This document shows positions 11,001-18,484 of a stretch of DNA of 64,000 nt, piece after piece. Under the pieces are notes generated by a model. That model was not told where the DNA came from, did not search any database, and was given only the letters and a program-made list of their open reading frames with translations. How positions within the stretch are numbered: position 1 is the stretch's first letter; every line of letters begins with the position of its first letter. Source of the stretch: Porphyromonadaceae bacterium UBA7332 (GTDB lineage: Bacteria > Bacteroidota > Bacteroidia > Bacteroidales > UBA7332); the NCBI GenBank assembly GCA_002471225.1, contig DKPO01000044.1, positions 1 through 64,000 of the forward strand, written 5' to 3'. Made by a program: the position numbers and the translations under genes.

Positions 11001-12095
11001 CTGGCTCAGGCTAATGATGTATGTATTGTCACTTACGGAGTTCTGGTAACAGAGGAAGAACGTCTGACTCAGAAAGAATGGAGTATGATCGCTTTGGATG
11101 AAGCTCATACGATAAAAAATAAAGAGACAAAGATGTCTAAGGCAGCGATGAAGTTAAAAGCTGACTTCCGCTTAATTCTTACTGGTACACCGATTCAGAA
11201 TCACTTAGGTGAGATCTGGAACTTGTTTAATTTCATCAATCCGGGGTTATTAGGAACCTTTGATCGATTCAAAGATCGTTTTGTATTCCCGATTATTGAA
11301 ATGCGTGATAAAGAACAACAAAAGAGATTGAAGAAACTCATCTCCCCATTCTTGTTACGAAGAACCAAAAATGCTGTTTTAGATGAGTTACCTCCAAAAA
11401 CAGAAATCGTTAAGGAGATTCAACTTTCAGAAGAGGAAACTGCTGCTTATGAATTAATTCGCAGAGAGGCAGAAACGAAGCTGACCGAAGATGGCGCATT
11501 GACTCAGATACAAGCGTTAGCCGAAATCACCCGATTACGGATGGCTGCATGTAATATCAACCTGGTGAATAAAGGCATTAATATGTCATCATCAAAAATT
11601 AATACGTTCCTGGATATCGTCGATGAGTTGAAAGAAAATAATCACCGGGCCCTTGTTTTCAGTCAATTTACGAGCCATTTGGCACTTATTCGTAAAGCAT
11701 TGGAAGAAAAAGGAATTTCTTACTTATATTTGGACGGATCAACATCCATTCCCGAAAGAGAAAAGCTGGTGCGTAAATACCAGACGGGGGACGAGCTCCT
11801 GTTTCTTATCAGTTTGAAAGCCGGAGGGTTAGGGTTGAATCTGACAGCTGCCGATTTTGTGATTCATATGGACCCATGGTGGAATCCTGCTATTGAAGAT
11901 CAGGCATCGGACAGAGCTTATCGTATCGGACAAACTCGTCCTGTAACCATTTACAGATTGATTGCTCAGGATACGATCGAAGAGAAAATTCTGAGATTGC
12001 ATGCGACTAAAAAGGATTTGGCCGACTCTCTGCTTGAAGGTACAGATCTGTCTCATAAGTTGACTCGGGATGAGTTATTGGAACTTTTAAAATAA
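8067..12095 (+). CDS. SNF2-family (Swi2/Snf2) DEAD/DEAH-box helicase
   Basis: 1342 residues. The last ~450 form an SNF2 ATPase: motif I DDMGLGKT near residue 915, motif II DEAH near 1010, LTGTPIQN (motif III), SLKAGGLGLNLTAAD (motif V) and AYRIGQTRPVTIYRL (motif VI). The first ~880 residues have no named domain that I recognise; they look mostly helical, with mixed alpha/beta segments. Family members translocate on double-stranded DNA to remodel bound proteins, for example the RapA/HepA-like group that acts on RNA polymerase. It sits right after topA. No nuclease or methylase neighbour points to a restriction role. The next small gene starts 10 bases after its stop. Confidence 0.9.
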   Translation: MHSNLVLLYENLPEEAKVFVNSITLYFNPVSDEKINKLARAMEKKYKIGYNLITVTNQFLELSDNIKWENTYLIHPQLALHVIYLLHKDSNLFDEAQLWQTYFEHTYRFTNTESRLLHELKEFLFDYLELQASVVKFHLKEDHQMNYAARIQMYSLQDKKFKHIEQCYGTYDFIEILKQARNERVQNFNKYFDYKSIINKIRVSPVASSVFPVEYNYLYATGYILEGKFEMIKQNLPPENMPGLYAQAVVRMLDGDNTMSLRFFDAAIKIQKKTTKLPYPQMAIYAFLYAVLLVKMKDEGTAATISKLLKNKELKKVGVLYMLLAINSGVTKNSIEKEIAALSAKGLTTLEKLLTVIVAENYQIKIPDSYRSNLPTLQDLLELDFNWLAMEYAFACKENEELIKLESKIDCKSVFDEVRIEMDWERALNALLNQVSETDQVHEIKLFRVAYFLDYDMGEITPVLQQSKDGVTWTKGKVISLQRFAAYETEGMTEQDKKVADCIERDFYYRKQFVLYMHAALKHLGGHPYVFLADNPTIPIEIVETKPELTITQKEGGYQLHINVEEPELSCQIERENNTRIKVMNLTKAQQAYLQLLDQIKFVPNGGKDKLLSLLNKLKNDITIYSDLVDKNSTIKQLQADSRIFVQIIPIGDTLKAELFIKPFTSEAPYCKAGVGAKHVFGQLGDERVQAERNLEAERSNWTIVKNALDQIVMDDEEENDIYIFDDPYNCLEFIETIRSMNEVAVMEWPEGVKYKITGYANSGSLNISLRSRSHWFELEGELKVSEDKILTIGELLKATRNSKGRFIELGDGEFLALTEQLRKQLLDLDAYVQDTKEGLVLDQFTTSFIEDLAMQGINLHADKQYYEFRENLKVQETTEYQVPCNLQAELRDYQAEGFRWMARLDGWGAGACLADDMGLGKTIQTISMLLYKAKSGPSLVVAPASVLPNWIREISNFAPSLNIVNLSPSVDRLEKIRLAQANDVCIVTYGVLVTEEERLTQKEWSMIALDEAHTIKNKETKMSKAAMKLKADFRLILTGTPIQNHLGEIWNLFNFINPGLLGTFDRFKDRFVFPIIEMRDKEQQKRLKKLISPFLLRRTKNAVLDELPPKTEIVKEIQLSEEETAAYELIRREAETKLTEDGALTQIQALAEITRLRMAACNINLVNKGINMSSSKINTFLDIVDELKENNHRALVFSQFTSHLALIRKALEEKGISYLYLDGSTSIPEREKLVRKYQTGDELLFLISLKAGGLGLNLTAADFVIHMDPWWNPAIEDQASDRAYRIGQTRPVTIYRLIAQDTIEEKILRLHATKKDLADSLLEGTDLSHKLTRDELLELLK

Positions 12096-12105
12096 AGCTA
12101 TAGTT

Positions 12106-12573
12106 ATGACAGGATTGAAAAAATGTATGCTTGTTTCTGCCTTACTAGGAGGTCTTATCATTACTTCTTGTAAGGATAACACCGATTTGGCACCCGACTT
12201 TTCGAAATGTTTTGCTTTTTTGAAAGCTCGTGCCAATGTGAAGATAGAGAAAGACACAACGTTGTATTTTACTATTGAATCAATGAGCTCGATCGGAGAG
12301 CGTAAGGCTGAATTTTCGTTAGATAACAAAACTATAGGAAAAGAGAATCTGAATTTTGAAGTTCCGAAGGATTATATTTTTCAAAAGGGAGCGACCTCCG
12401 GTCAGATACCTGTGACTTTAAAATATATTGATAGTGACTCATTAGTGCGCATTATCCTTAATGTGAAAACAGCTACTAATTGTGTCGGATATCAGGAGGA
12501 TTCGATTCAATCGAATGTTTATCGTTCAGTAAGAATCGACTTCCGATCGGTACAACCAACTAAGCCGGAATAA
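12106..12573 (+). CDS. Small putative lipoprotein, unknown function
   Basis: 155 residues. A lipoprotein signal (KKCMLVSALLGGLIITSC) ends with Cys22 as the probable lipidated residue. The mature part is beta-rich, with no family I recognise (FSKCFAFLKARANVKIEKD; KDYIFQKGATSGQIPVTLKYID). It starts 10 bases after the SNF2 helicase stop and is followed by a bidirectional terminator, so it probably shares the helicase transcript. It may be an outer-membrane or periplasmic structural lipoprotein. Confidence 0.65.
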   Translation: MTGLKKCMLVSALLGGLIITSCKDNTDLAPDFSKCFAFLKARANVKIEKDTTLYFTIESMSSIGERKAEFSLDNKTIGKENLNFEVPKDYIFQKGATSGQIPVTLKYIDSDSLVRIILNVKTATNCVGYQEDSIQSNVYRSVRIDFRSVQPTKPE

Positions 12574-12594
12574 GATATATAGATTTTATAGAAT

Positions 12595-12632
12595 AAAAAA
12601 GGAACTGCATTTTGTAATGTAGTTCCTTTTTT
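12595..12632. terminator. Bidirectional terminator between convergent operons
   Basis: An 11-bp stem (12601-12611 with 12616-12626, one G-T pair) with loop TTGT is flanked by A-run and T-run, so it works on both strands. It separates the lipoprotein gene from the convergent WYL operon. Confidence 0.9.
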
Positions 12633-12709
12633 GCTTATCTGGCTAAATCATAACCAGATGTCTCGACCTACGAAATGATGTAGGTTGTTAGTTGTTTCAT
12701 TTTGTGGTA

Positions 12710-13612
12710 TTAATCCGCATAGAGATCCATCATTTTATGGATACAAACTTTCATTTCTTCACGTAGTGAATCAGGAGATATGACTGTTAAAAACTCCCTA
12801 TGAGACAAGAACTCCTGAATCAGATCAAAGGACGGAGCAACATAGATTTCGAAATCTTGAAAATTGTTACCCCTGTTTACGCATATTTGAGAATGATGAA
12901 TAGGAACACTTTCAATATATTGTGCTTGTTTTTCGAAAACTCTGAAACGAATAGTAACCGGATTATCATGATGAATTATCCCGTAACAATTTGCGTAGTA
13001 AGCCTGAGGATCCCGCACTGAGGTATTCTTTCTTTTTATATCTGTCTCCGCAATAGTCATTTCTTTAATACGTTCCACAGCATAAGTCCTTATTTCTCCT
13101 GAAGAAGCAACTTCGGCAATCATATACCATCGTTGTTTAAATAAACGAACGAAACGGGGAATAACTATAATTTCGAACTCCGAGAGATAATAAGATTTAT
13201 ATAAAACAGAAAGGGCCTTTTCAGAGGAGATTGCCTCTATAATATCATAGAGATACTCCCATCCTGTTGGTGGATTTTCTAAATAAACGATCTCTTTACA
13301 GTTCTTGATATCCTGCAATGCTGCTATTCTGTATGAGCTTAGTAGCCATTCTATTGTCGGGTTTTCTTTAATGGAGTTGTTATCCTCTATACTGTAGCGG
13401 GATATTTGACGAGTTTCTTTTTTACACTTGATTTCAATATTGAATAATTCTTCTGTATGAATCCGATAGCGGTTAAAAGATCTTTCGCTTAAAAAAGTAC
13501 CATCTATATTTGCGCTACTTCGTAGCCAGGCATTCTGTATTTGCGGGAGAGTTAAGTCTCTTTTCATTAACAGGTCTACAAGCCAGATGCAGAATTTGTC
13601 TTTATGTATCAT
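12710..13612 (-). CDS. WYL-domain transcriptional regulator
   Basis: About 300 residues from MIHKDKFCIW. The upstream in-frame ATG at 13642 would overlap the preceding gene by 28 bases, so I prefer 13612. The N-terminal ~100 residues resemble a winged-helix region. A WYL domain follows (residues ~120-200), with the signature RWYMIAEVASSGEIRTYAVERI and IVIPRFVRLF. A WCX-like C-terminal region contains PSFDLIQEFLSHREFLTVISP. WYL domains bind nucleic-acid or nucleotide ligands and often control stress or anti-phage loci. It is the last gene of a minus-strand operon, three bases after the DUF6140-like gene, so autoregulation of the operon is plausible but inferred. Confidence 0.85.
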   Translation of the reverse strand: MIHKDKFCIWLVDLLMKRDLTLPQIQNAWLRSSANIDGTFLSERSFNRYRIHTEELFNIEIKCKKETRQISRYSIEDNNSIKENPTIEWLLSSYRIAALQDIKNCKEIVYLENPPTGWEYLYDIIEAISSEKALSVLYKSYYLSEFEIIVIPRFVRLFKQRWYMIAEVASSGEIRTYAVERIKEMTIAETDIKRKNTSVRDPQAYYANCYGIIHHDNPVTIRFRVFEKQAQYIESVPIHHSQICVNRGNNFQDFEIYVAPSFDLIQEFLSHREFLTVISPDSLREEMKVCIHKMMDLYAD

Positions 13613-13614
13613 TG

Positions 13615-13836
13615 TTAGCCTATTTTTTGAACTTGCAAACAAGCACTGTTTAGAGCATTCAGCTTTTTTAAGTCAATACCATAAACGCGCATAAAGGCTG
13701 CATTGATAGCCTCTCCGCACGGTCCCGAAACAGGCGCTAAATGACCTATAAAAGATACATCAACTTGCATACCGGGCTCTATAATTACGCGATTCATAAT
13801 TCGTTTTTGTTTGACTGTTATTCGATATAGTGCCAT
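13615..13836 (-). CDS. DUF6140-like small protein
   Basis: 73 residues (MALYRITVKQKRIMNRVIIEPGMQVDV...AINAAFMRVYGIDLKKLNALNSACLQVQKIG). Its length and the pattern of a basic beta N-terminus, a glycine turn, a helix with AFMRxYGID and a final strand match the Bacteroidales family I know as DUF6140. Function is unknown. It lies between the AAA+ ATPase gene (25-base gap) and the WYL regulator gene (2-base gap), so it belongs to the same transcription unit. The family name is from memory and should be treated as likely rather than certain. Confidence 0.7.
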   Translation of the reverse strand: MALYRITVKQKRIMNRVIIEPGMQVDVSFIGHLAPVSGPCGEAINAAFMRVYGIDLKKLNALNSACLQVQKIG

Positions 13837-13861
13837 TTTTATTTAATTCTAAAGGTTAATA

Positions 13862-15139
13862 TTATACGGCTTCGGTAGTTTTACGTTCCATCGCCTGTAT
13901 GATTTTGTTTTTATTGAAGTTGTTCTCTTTATGAAGAGTCTCGATAGCCTTTTGTTTTATTTCAAAAGACTTTTTGAAATCCTCAAATCTGAAAATGCCT
14001 TTATTGCCTTCCTCACGGGCCTTTCGGGATAACATTTCTGAAATTGTGTTTTTTATTTCCCTTCCCGAAAAACCTTCGCTTAGAATAGCTAAATCATTCA
14101 ACTGTTCCGGGCTTAAATGATCGGTCATTGGAAGCTTTGAAGGGATTTTAGAAAGAAGTATCTGCTTTCGGGCCTCTTCTCCAGGTAAGTCAAAGCGTAT
14201 ATGTTTCAGAATTCGTGACTCAAAAGCTTTATCATAGTTCGTTACTAAATTTGTTGCAAATAAAACGATTCCTTTGAAATCTTCCAAAAGTATCAGTGTC
14301 TGACTTCGTAAAGAGTTCAAAGCTTGCTCACTGCCGTGAGTGACATTCTGAATTCGTTTTCCCAGAAAAGAATCTGCTTCGTCAAAAAATAATATGGCAT
14401 CATGTTTAGCAGCACAAGCAAATGCAGATATCATATTTTTAGCCGCTTCGCCGACATATTTTGACTCTATTTCAGCATAATTCAATCGAAGAATGGGCTT
14501 ATCAAGATGATTGGCTATAGCCTCCGCACACATTGATTTCCCGGTTCCCGGTGGTCCGTAAAAATTCATGATGCTCCGGGGAGTCGGTTCTATTTCTTCA
14601 AATCCCCAGTTTTGGAATATTAATTCAGCATGCTTAATCAGATTCAGACCATCCATAATTTCATCTTTGGTTTGATTGTTTAAAATTAGCTGATCAAAAT
14701 TATATCTGCCTTTCTGAGGTTGAAAAGTTTCTTTATCCTCATCTTTTGATTTTGCGTTATTCGCTTCTTTGTCGGGATTCCTGTTTACTTGTTGAGACTT
14801 TCGGAAATTAACCGCTATTTCGAATGAAAAATCGGAATACAATTTACCAATCTCATAGTTATTCCTTAGCCAATCTTCCATAAAACTCTTTAAAGCATAG
14901 CTTCCTGATAAGGAATAATGACAATTTGCTTTTAATATATAAGGCTCCCGCAAATTCTTAGCCGGACAGACCTGTATAATATAATAAATATCTAAGTCCG
15001 AGAGTTCCGGGTCTTTTTGTTCATCGATAACTGTATGATACAGCTCTTTAAAACTCTGTTCGATTTTGTCTTGAATCACAGAGCTTAAATTCGCAACACG
15101 ATAGCGAATTTCTATTTTTGCCTGGTCTGTTGTTTTCAT
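13862..15139 (-). CDS. AAA+ ATPase of the classic (Msp1/Vps4/FtsH-like) clade
   Basis: 425 residues. Residues 1-140 form a domain I do not recognise plus a charged linker (120-145). The AAA+ module has Walker A GPPGTGKS (195-202), an aromatic pore-loop motif SKYVGEAAK (Y228), Walker B AILFFDEADS (248-256), sensor-1 LFATNL and an arginine finger near R309. A helical lid follows (EGFSGREIKNTISEMLSRKA). The KYVGE pore loop is typical of AAA proteins that thread substrates, such as Msp1, Vps4, katanin and FtsH. There is no protease domain or membrane helix. Its ATG overlaps the stop of the upstream small membrane protein gene by four bases, so the two are translationally coupled. I infer that it extracts or remodels the small membrane proteins of this operon. 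Confidence 0.85.
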   Translation of the reverse strand: MKTTDQAKIEIRYRVANLSSVIQDKIEQSFKELYHTVIDEQKDPELSDLDIYYIIQVCPAKNLREPYILKANCHYSLSGSYALKSFMEDWLRNNYEIGKLYSDFSFEIAVNFRKSQQVNRNPDKEANNAKSKDEDKETFQPQKGRYNFDQLILNNQTKDEIMDGLNLIKHAELIFQNWGFEEIEPTPRSIMNFYGPPGTGKSMCAEAIANHLDKPILRLNYAEIESKYVGEAAKNMISAFACAAKHDAILFFDEADSFLGKRIQNVTHGSEQALNSLRSQTLILLEDFKGIVLFATNLVTNYDKAFESRILKHIRFDLPGEEARKQILLSKIPSKLPMTDHLSPEQLNDLAILSEGFSGREIKNTISEMLSRKAREEGNKGIFRFEDFKKSFEIKQKAIETLHKENNFNKNKIIQAMERKTTEAV

Positions 15140-15402
15140 ATGTATATAATATTACCTTCGTAAATTTCATCTGAGAATTTTTCACCCATAACGCACATAT
15201 CGTCTATCTGATTGTTCTCAGAGTCAAATATTCCGACATGAACCGAATCTTCTTTTCGTTTTAGAATTTCTAATTTGAATGCTTCCTTATTCTTTTCGAG
15301 CGCTTTTTCTTTAATTATTTCAGCCGTTATGGCCTTAATTATAAAATAGCTGATAAGTCCTCCGATCACAACAACGAATATGAATTTTATAATCTCTCCC
15401 AT
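15136..15402 (-). CDS. Small single-pass membrane protein with operon-specific C-terminal module
   Basis: 88 residues. One N-terminal transmembrane helix (FIFVVVIGGLISYFIIKAI) is followed by a short charged helix and a C-terminal segment VHVGIFDSENNQIDDMCV...NIIYI. That segment resembles the C-termini of the 135- and 133-residue proteins upstream in the operon (GMFDKENEQITNI; GVYNEETDQIEHI). It overlaps the AAA+ gene by four bases. No known family. The shared module suggests a common interaction partner, possibly the ATPase. Confidence 0.7.
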   Translation of the reverse strand: MGEIIKFIFVVVIGGLISYFIIKAITAEIIKEKALEKNKEAFKLEILKRKEDSVHVGIFDSENNQIDDMCVMGEKFSDEIYEGNIIYI

Positions 15403-15416
15403 TATTGCTGAATTTT

Positions 15417-15824
15417 TTAATCTAATACAATTAAATCTTCATCTTTTAGTAATGCCTGAATATCCCTGCTTAAGGCAGGCGTATAAATAATCCGGATATT
15501 TGTGATCTGCTCATTTTCTTTATCAAACATACCTATGACAATCGCTTCTTTTGAGGTTGCAATTTTTCTGAAAGGAATCTTATAACCTCTTTTACTACCA
15601 TCGAAATGACTCTTTTTTGCGATAAAAGGAATATGTTTATTTCGATTGATAAGCCAGTTGTCAAAAGCCTGCTTAATATCCTCAAGAGTTGTTGTTTCGT
15701 TTTTTTCTTCTTCTTCGAGCGGACATTGCAATTCCTGATTTTTGTTTAATTCCTTATAAATCAAATAACCGCCTACAGCACAGCCTGCAATGATTGCACC
15801 TGAAATCCAATATGTATTTATCAT
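15417..15824 (-). CDS. Small membrane protein with operon-specific C-terminal module
   Basis: 135 residues. The N-terminus has one transmembrane helix (INTYWISGAIIAGCAVGGYLIYK). An acidic linker (EEEEKNE) follows, then WLINRNKHIPFIAKKSHF, which is like WFRELMLDKKKHVPFIGKM in the next upstream protein. The end reads AIVIGMFDKENEQITNIRIIYTPAL...DEDLIVLD. The two motifs, KH(I/V)PFI and G(M/I)FDxEN(E/N)QI, tie it to its neighbours as a paralogue. It lies 14 bases upstream of the 88-residue gene. No known function. Confidence 0.7.
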   Translation of the reverse strand: MINTYWISGAIIAGCAVGGYLIYKELNKNQELQCPLEEEEKNETTTLEDIKQAFDNWLINRNKHIPFIAKKSHFDGSKRGYKIPFRKIATSKEAIVIGMFDKENEQITNIRIIYTPALSRDIQALLKDEDLIVLD

Positions 15825-15834
15825 GGTTTTTATT

Positions 15835-16176
15835 TTAACTTAGAACGACAATAGGTTGATCTCCCAAAACTTGTTTCGTTGTATTGTCCAGATCATCAGC
15901 ATCCAGATATCTGATATGTTCAATCTGATCTGTTTCTTCATTATATACACCTTCGAATATTCCCGCATTCTTCACAGGTGCATTTTTTAATGCACTTTTG
16001 AATTCATCCATTTTTCCGATAAACGGGACATGTTTCTTTTTGTCAAGCATCAATTCGCGGAACCAACTGACAACATGGTGGACAAAGCTTACGATACCTT
16101 CGATTATCTCACTCCAGACCTCTTTTAAAAATTGAAAAGCACTTTCTATCCAATCTAATATTGTATTCATGATGTT
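15835..16176 (-). CDS. Small amphipathic/membrane-associated protein with operon-specific C-terminal module
   Basis: The frame is open from an ATG at 16236 (133 residues), but the first ~20 residues overlap the end of the upstream gene. The start MNTILDWIESAFQFLKEVW (ATG at 16174-16176) leaves about 113 residues and no overlap, and is preferred. The N-terminal ~45 residues form hydrophobic, Trp-rich amphipathic helices (IIEGIVSFVHHVVSWF), suggesting peripheral membrane binding. DKKKHVPFIGKM and AGIFEGVYNEETDQIEHIRYLDADDL...QPIVVLS follow, matching the module in the 135-residue protein. Part of the same operon. Confidence 0.65.
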   Translation of the reverse strand, partial: NIMNTILDWIESAFQFLKEVWSEIIEGIVSFVHHVVSWFRELMLDKKKHVPFIGKMDEFKSALKNAPVKNAGIFEGVYNEETDQIEHIRYLDADDLDNTTKQVLGDQPIVVLS

Positions 16177-16177
16177 T

Positions 16178-16648
16178 TTATTTAAGTTTAATGATCTTTG
16201 ATTCTTTAAATAACGATTTGATGTCAGCATCAACACCGTTTGTCAAAATAATGATGAAACAGTTTTTTGACGGAGTTATGAATTCATCATTGTGCATATA
16301 AGAGATAATATATCTCTGTTTGCTATTGTATTTGTCTTTCACTACGACAACCTGGTCTGAATCAGGTATTCTTTTTTCTTTAATAATCCGGCACATTTCA
16401 CCAAAACTACAGTAGTCCATCTCCACAAGCTCGGTGTTAAGCCCTACTTGCTGCGCTACGTCTTCAATTTCCTTTTCAATTTCAGACCAAGCTTTCGCCA
16501 AATCCTCGCCCGCTTGTTTGAGGAACTCTATAATTTCTCTTCCTTTCTCTTCGAACAGATCATTTACTTCATTGATAACGATTCTTTGTTTCTTCTTTTT
16601 AATAAACCCGGTGAACGGGTTACGAAATTTTTCATCCATAATTTTCAT
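16178..16648 (-). CDS. First gene of the AAA+ operon: small protein with coiled-coil N-terminus
   Basis: Up to 156 residues; a start at MDEKFRNPF (ATG at 16639) is equally possible. The N-terminal half is basic, then a charged amphipathic helix (VNDLFEEKGREIIEFLKQAGEDLAKAWSEIEKEIED). The C-terminal half is alpha/beta (DQVVVVKDKYNSKQRYIISYMHNDEFITPSKNCFIIIL...ADIKSLFKESKIIKLK). Its last residues resemble the ends of the downstream paralogues (hydrophobic-hydrophobic-L), but it is more diverged. No transmembrane helix. It is the first gene of the minus-strand operon and faces the divergent YihY gene. Confidence 0.6.
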   Translation of the reverse strand: MKIMDEKFRNPFTGFIKKKKQRIVINEVNDLFEEKGREIIEFLKQAGEDLAKAWSEIEKEIEDVAQQVGLNTELVEMDYCSFGEMCRIIKEKRIPDSDQVVVVKDKYNSKQRYIISYMHNDEFITPSKNCFIIILTNGVDADIKSLFKESKIIKLK

Positions 16649-16849
16649 GTTTTGTTTGATTACGGAGGCAAATTAACCGCCTCTGAGCGCCATTACCTGT
16701 CCTTCATTAGTGTAAAAATCAATTATTCTCTAAATATTAGTTTTAAAAGGTATCTTATATGTATTTATTCAGGTATCAGAATGGTTAATAAAAGGGAGTA
16801 TATGTGTAAAATAAACCAATATAAATATAGTTTAATATAATACGTTTTA

Positions 16850-16857
16850 TATATTTG
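16850..16857 (+). promoter_or_regulatory. Bacteroidetes-type -7 box for the YihY gene
   Basis: TATATTTG matches TAnnTTTG and lies 34 bases before the chosen ATG at 16891, in the intergenic region divergent from the AAA+ operon. Confidence 0.55.
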
Positions 16858-16890
16858 CATATACATTACAAAAACTTTTATAATATTGAG

Positions 16891-18180
16891 ATGGAGAAAA
16901 CTGATGAATCACATAATACAGTGTTGCAATCGATAGATAATTGGTTGAAAATGTGTCTTGTGAAATCCAATAATAATTCATTCGCAAGCAAAATACTGAT
17001 GCCGGTTGTGTTTTTTATCAGAGACTTTATCAAATATAGTTTCTCACTGCAAGCAGCAGGATTGGCCTATCATTCCTTATTGGCTATTGTTCCAACCTTA
17101 GCCGTAGTTTTTGCCATTTCCGAAGGATTTAATATTGCCGATATATTAAAGGCAGAGTTATATTTAGCTTTTCCCGGACAAGAAGAATTTCTCAATAAGG
17201 CCTTTGTCTTCGTAAATAGTTATCTGAATGAAAGTCGAAATGGATTATTTATAGGCGTAGGAATTATCTTTTTGTTGTGGACAGTAGTCTCTCTGATTCG
17301 TAATATAGAAGATACACTCAATAAAATATATAATGTAAAGGAATCACGTAGTGCCGCTAAACAGTTCACTCATTACCTCGCATTGATCTTTCTGATGCCT
17401 TTGTTTATGGTTTGTTCCAGCGGCCTGGGAGTATTTATCGTATCCTATGTAGATAATAGTATATTTTCTTTCTATTTATCACCGATGGTAAAGGTGTTTA
17501 GCCGTCTTTCCTCCTTTGGTTTCATATTTATCAGTTTCGTTTTTGTCTATAAAGTGATCCCTAATAAAGACGTAAAACTCAAAGACGTAATTATACCAGC
17601 TATACTGGCAAGTATCTTTTTCCAGCTTTTTCAGTTTATCTATATCAGCGGACAAATCTGGGTCGGCAAATACAATGCTATTTATGGAAGTTTTGCAGCC
17701 ATCCCATTACTCCTTCTATGGCTACAAGTTTCATGGACAATCTGTATTTACGGAGCAAAATTGGCTTATAATATCGAAACAAGTCGAAGCTTCCGAATCA
17801 CGGAGCAGAAAGAACACATAAATCCAATAGATCGTGAGTTCCTTTCTTTTTTATTCATCGATCTGATAAAACAAGATTTCAAGAATCATCAATTAACAAC
17901 TGTCGAGCAGTTAGCTGTCCAGTTAGGCTTAACGAAAATATTAGTAAACGAAATCATCGAAGAGCTTCATTCAGCAGGTCTGATTAACCGGGTTATCTCT
18001 AATCGCAAACAAGGTTATCAGCCAGCATTTGATCCCTCGGAAATGGATTTCTATAAAATAACAACCAGCATTCAATCATCTGAGTATGGTGATGCAGTCA
18101 AGAAATTATCAACCCAATATCCCTCTATCCGACAATTTATAAGTGAGAGAAATTTGTGGATAGAAAGGTATGAAAAATAA
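16891..18180 (+). CDS. YihY/BrkB-family inner-membrane protein with C-terminal winged helix
   Basis: 429 residues from MEKTDESHN; an upstream in-frame ATG at 16855 falls inside the -7 box and is unlikely. Residues ~30-310 form the BrkB/YihY domain with about six membrane helices and the signature SFSLQAAGLAYHSLLAIVPTLAVVFA, plus GSFAAIPLLLLWLQVSWTICIYGAKL. The family was once annotated as RNase BN; no nuclease role is supported and the true function is unknown. After the membrane part there is a winged-helix-like region (TTVEQLAVQLGLTKILVNEIIEELHSAGLI), seen in other long members. The next small gene starts 14 bases later. Confidence 0.88.
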   Translation: MEKTDESHNTVLQSIDNWLKMCLVKSNNNSFASKILMPVVFFIRDFIKYSFSLQAAGLAYHSLLAIVPTLAVVFAISEGFNIADILKAELYLAFPGQEEFLNKAFVFVNSYLNESRNGLFIGVGIIFLLWTVVSLIRNIEDTLNKIYNVKESRSAAKQFTHYLALIFLMPLFMVCSSGLGVFIVSYVDNSIFSFYLSPMVKVFSRLSSFGFIFISFVFVYKVIPNKDVKLKDVIIPAILASIFFQLFQFIYISGQIWVGKYNAIYGSFAAIPLLLLWLQVSWTICIYGAKLAYNIETSRSFRITEQKEHINPIDREFLSFLFIDLIKQDFKNHQLTTVEQLAVQLGLTKILVNEIIEELHSAGLINRVISNRKQGYQPAFDPSEMDFYKITTSIQSSEYGDAVKKLSTQYPSIRQFISERNLWIERYEK

Positions 18181-18194
18181 ATATTAATAAGCGC

Positions 18195-18446
18195 ATGGAT
18201 AGACAAGAAGTGTATAAATTCATTGGTGAACTAGCGTTATGCTTATCAGTGAAAGGAATCAAAATTACGTTTGACTCTTTAAACTCAATTTTAAATGATC
18301 GTGGAATAAGTTATGAAAGTAATCGAGGCTTAGCTAGCGCTGTGAGTGCAGCGTATCGTTACTGGGAAGATTCAGATCCCGCTATGTCAGCTGCCATAGC
18401 TCACACTTATAAGAACCGTAATGGGCAAGCAGCTTGGGATATGTAA
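18195..18446 (+). CDS. Small protein paired with the EcsC-like gene
   Basis: 83 residues (MDRQEVYKFIGELALCLSVKG...SAAIAHTYKNRNGQAAWDM). Predicted all-helical and soluble, with no domain I recognise. It follows the YihY gene by 14 bases and precedes the EcsC-like gene by 38, so it is probably co-transcribed with both. The region is more AT-rich than the genes before it. Its placement suggests a partner or regulator of the EcsC-like protein, but nothing in its sequence shows that directly. Confidence 0.65.
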   Translation: MDRQEVYKFIGELALCLSVKGIKITFDSLNSILNDRGISYESNRGLASAVSAAYRYWEDSDPAMSAAIAHTYKNRNGQAAWDM

Positions 18447-18484
18447 AAAATACAACTACTTTAAATTAATATAATATATTTTTT

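Noticed and set aside
8067..12095. Idea that the SNF2 helicase is part of a DISARM- or restriction-like defence system
   Set aside because: The neighbours are topA and a lipoprotein; no methylase, nuclease or DUF1998-type partner is present. It is more like a housekeeping Swi2/Snf2 protein.
12106..12573. Possible immunity or defence link for the lipoprotein after the SNF2 helicase
   Set aside because: Nothing beyond adjacency supports it; the sequence shows only a lipobox and a beta-rich domain.
16434..16840. Plus-strand frames (80 and 130 codons) over the first gene of the AAA+ operon
   Set aside because: They are antisense to a better minus-strand gene and run into the intergenic promoter.
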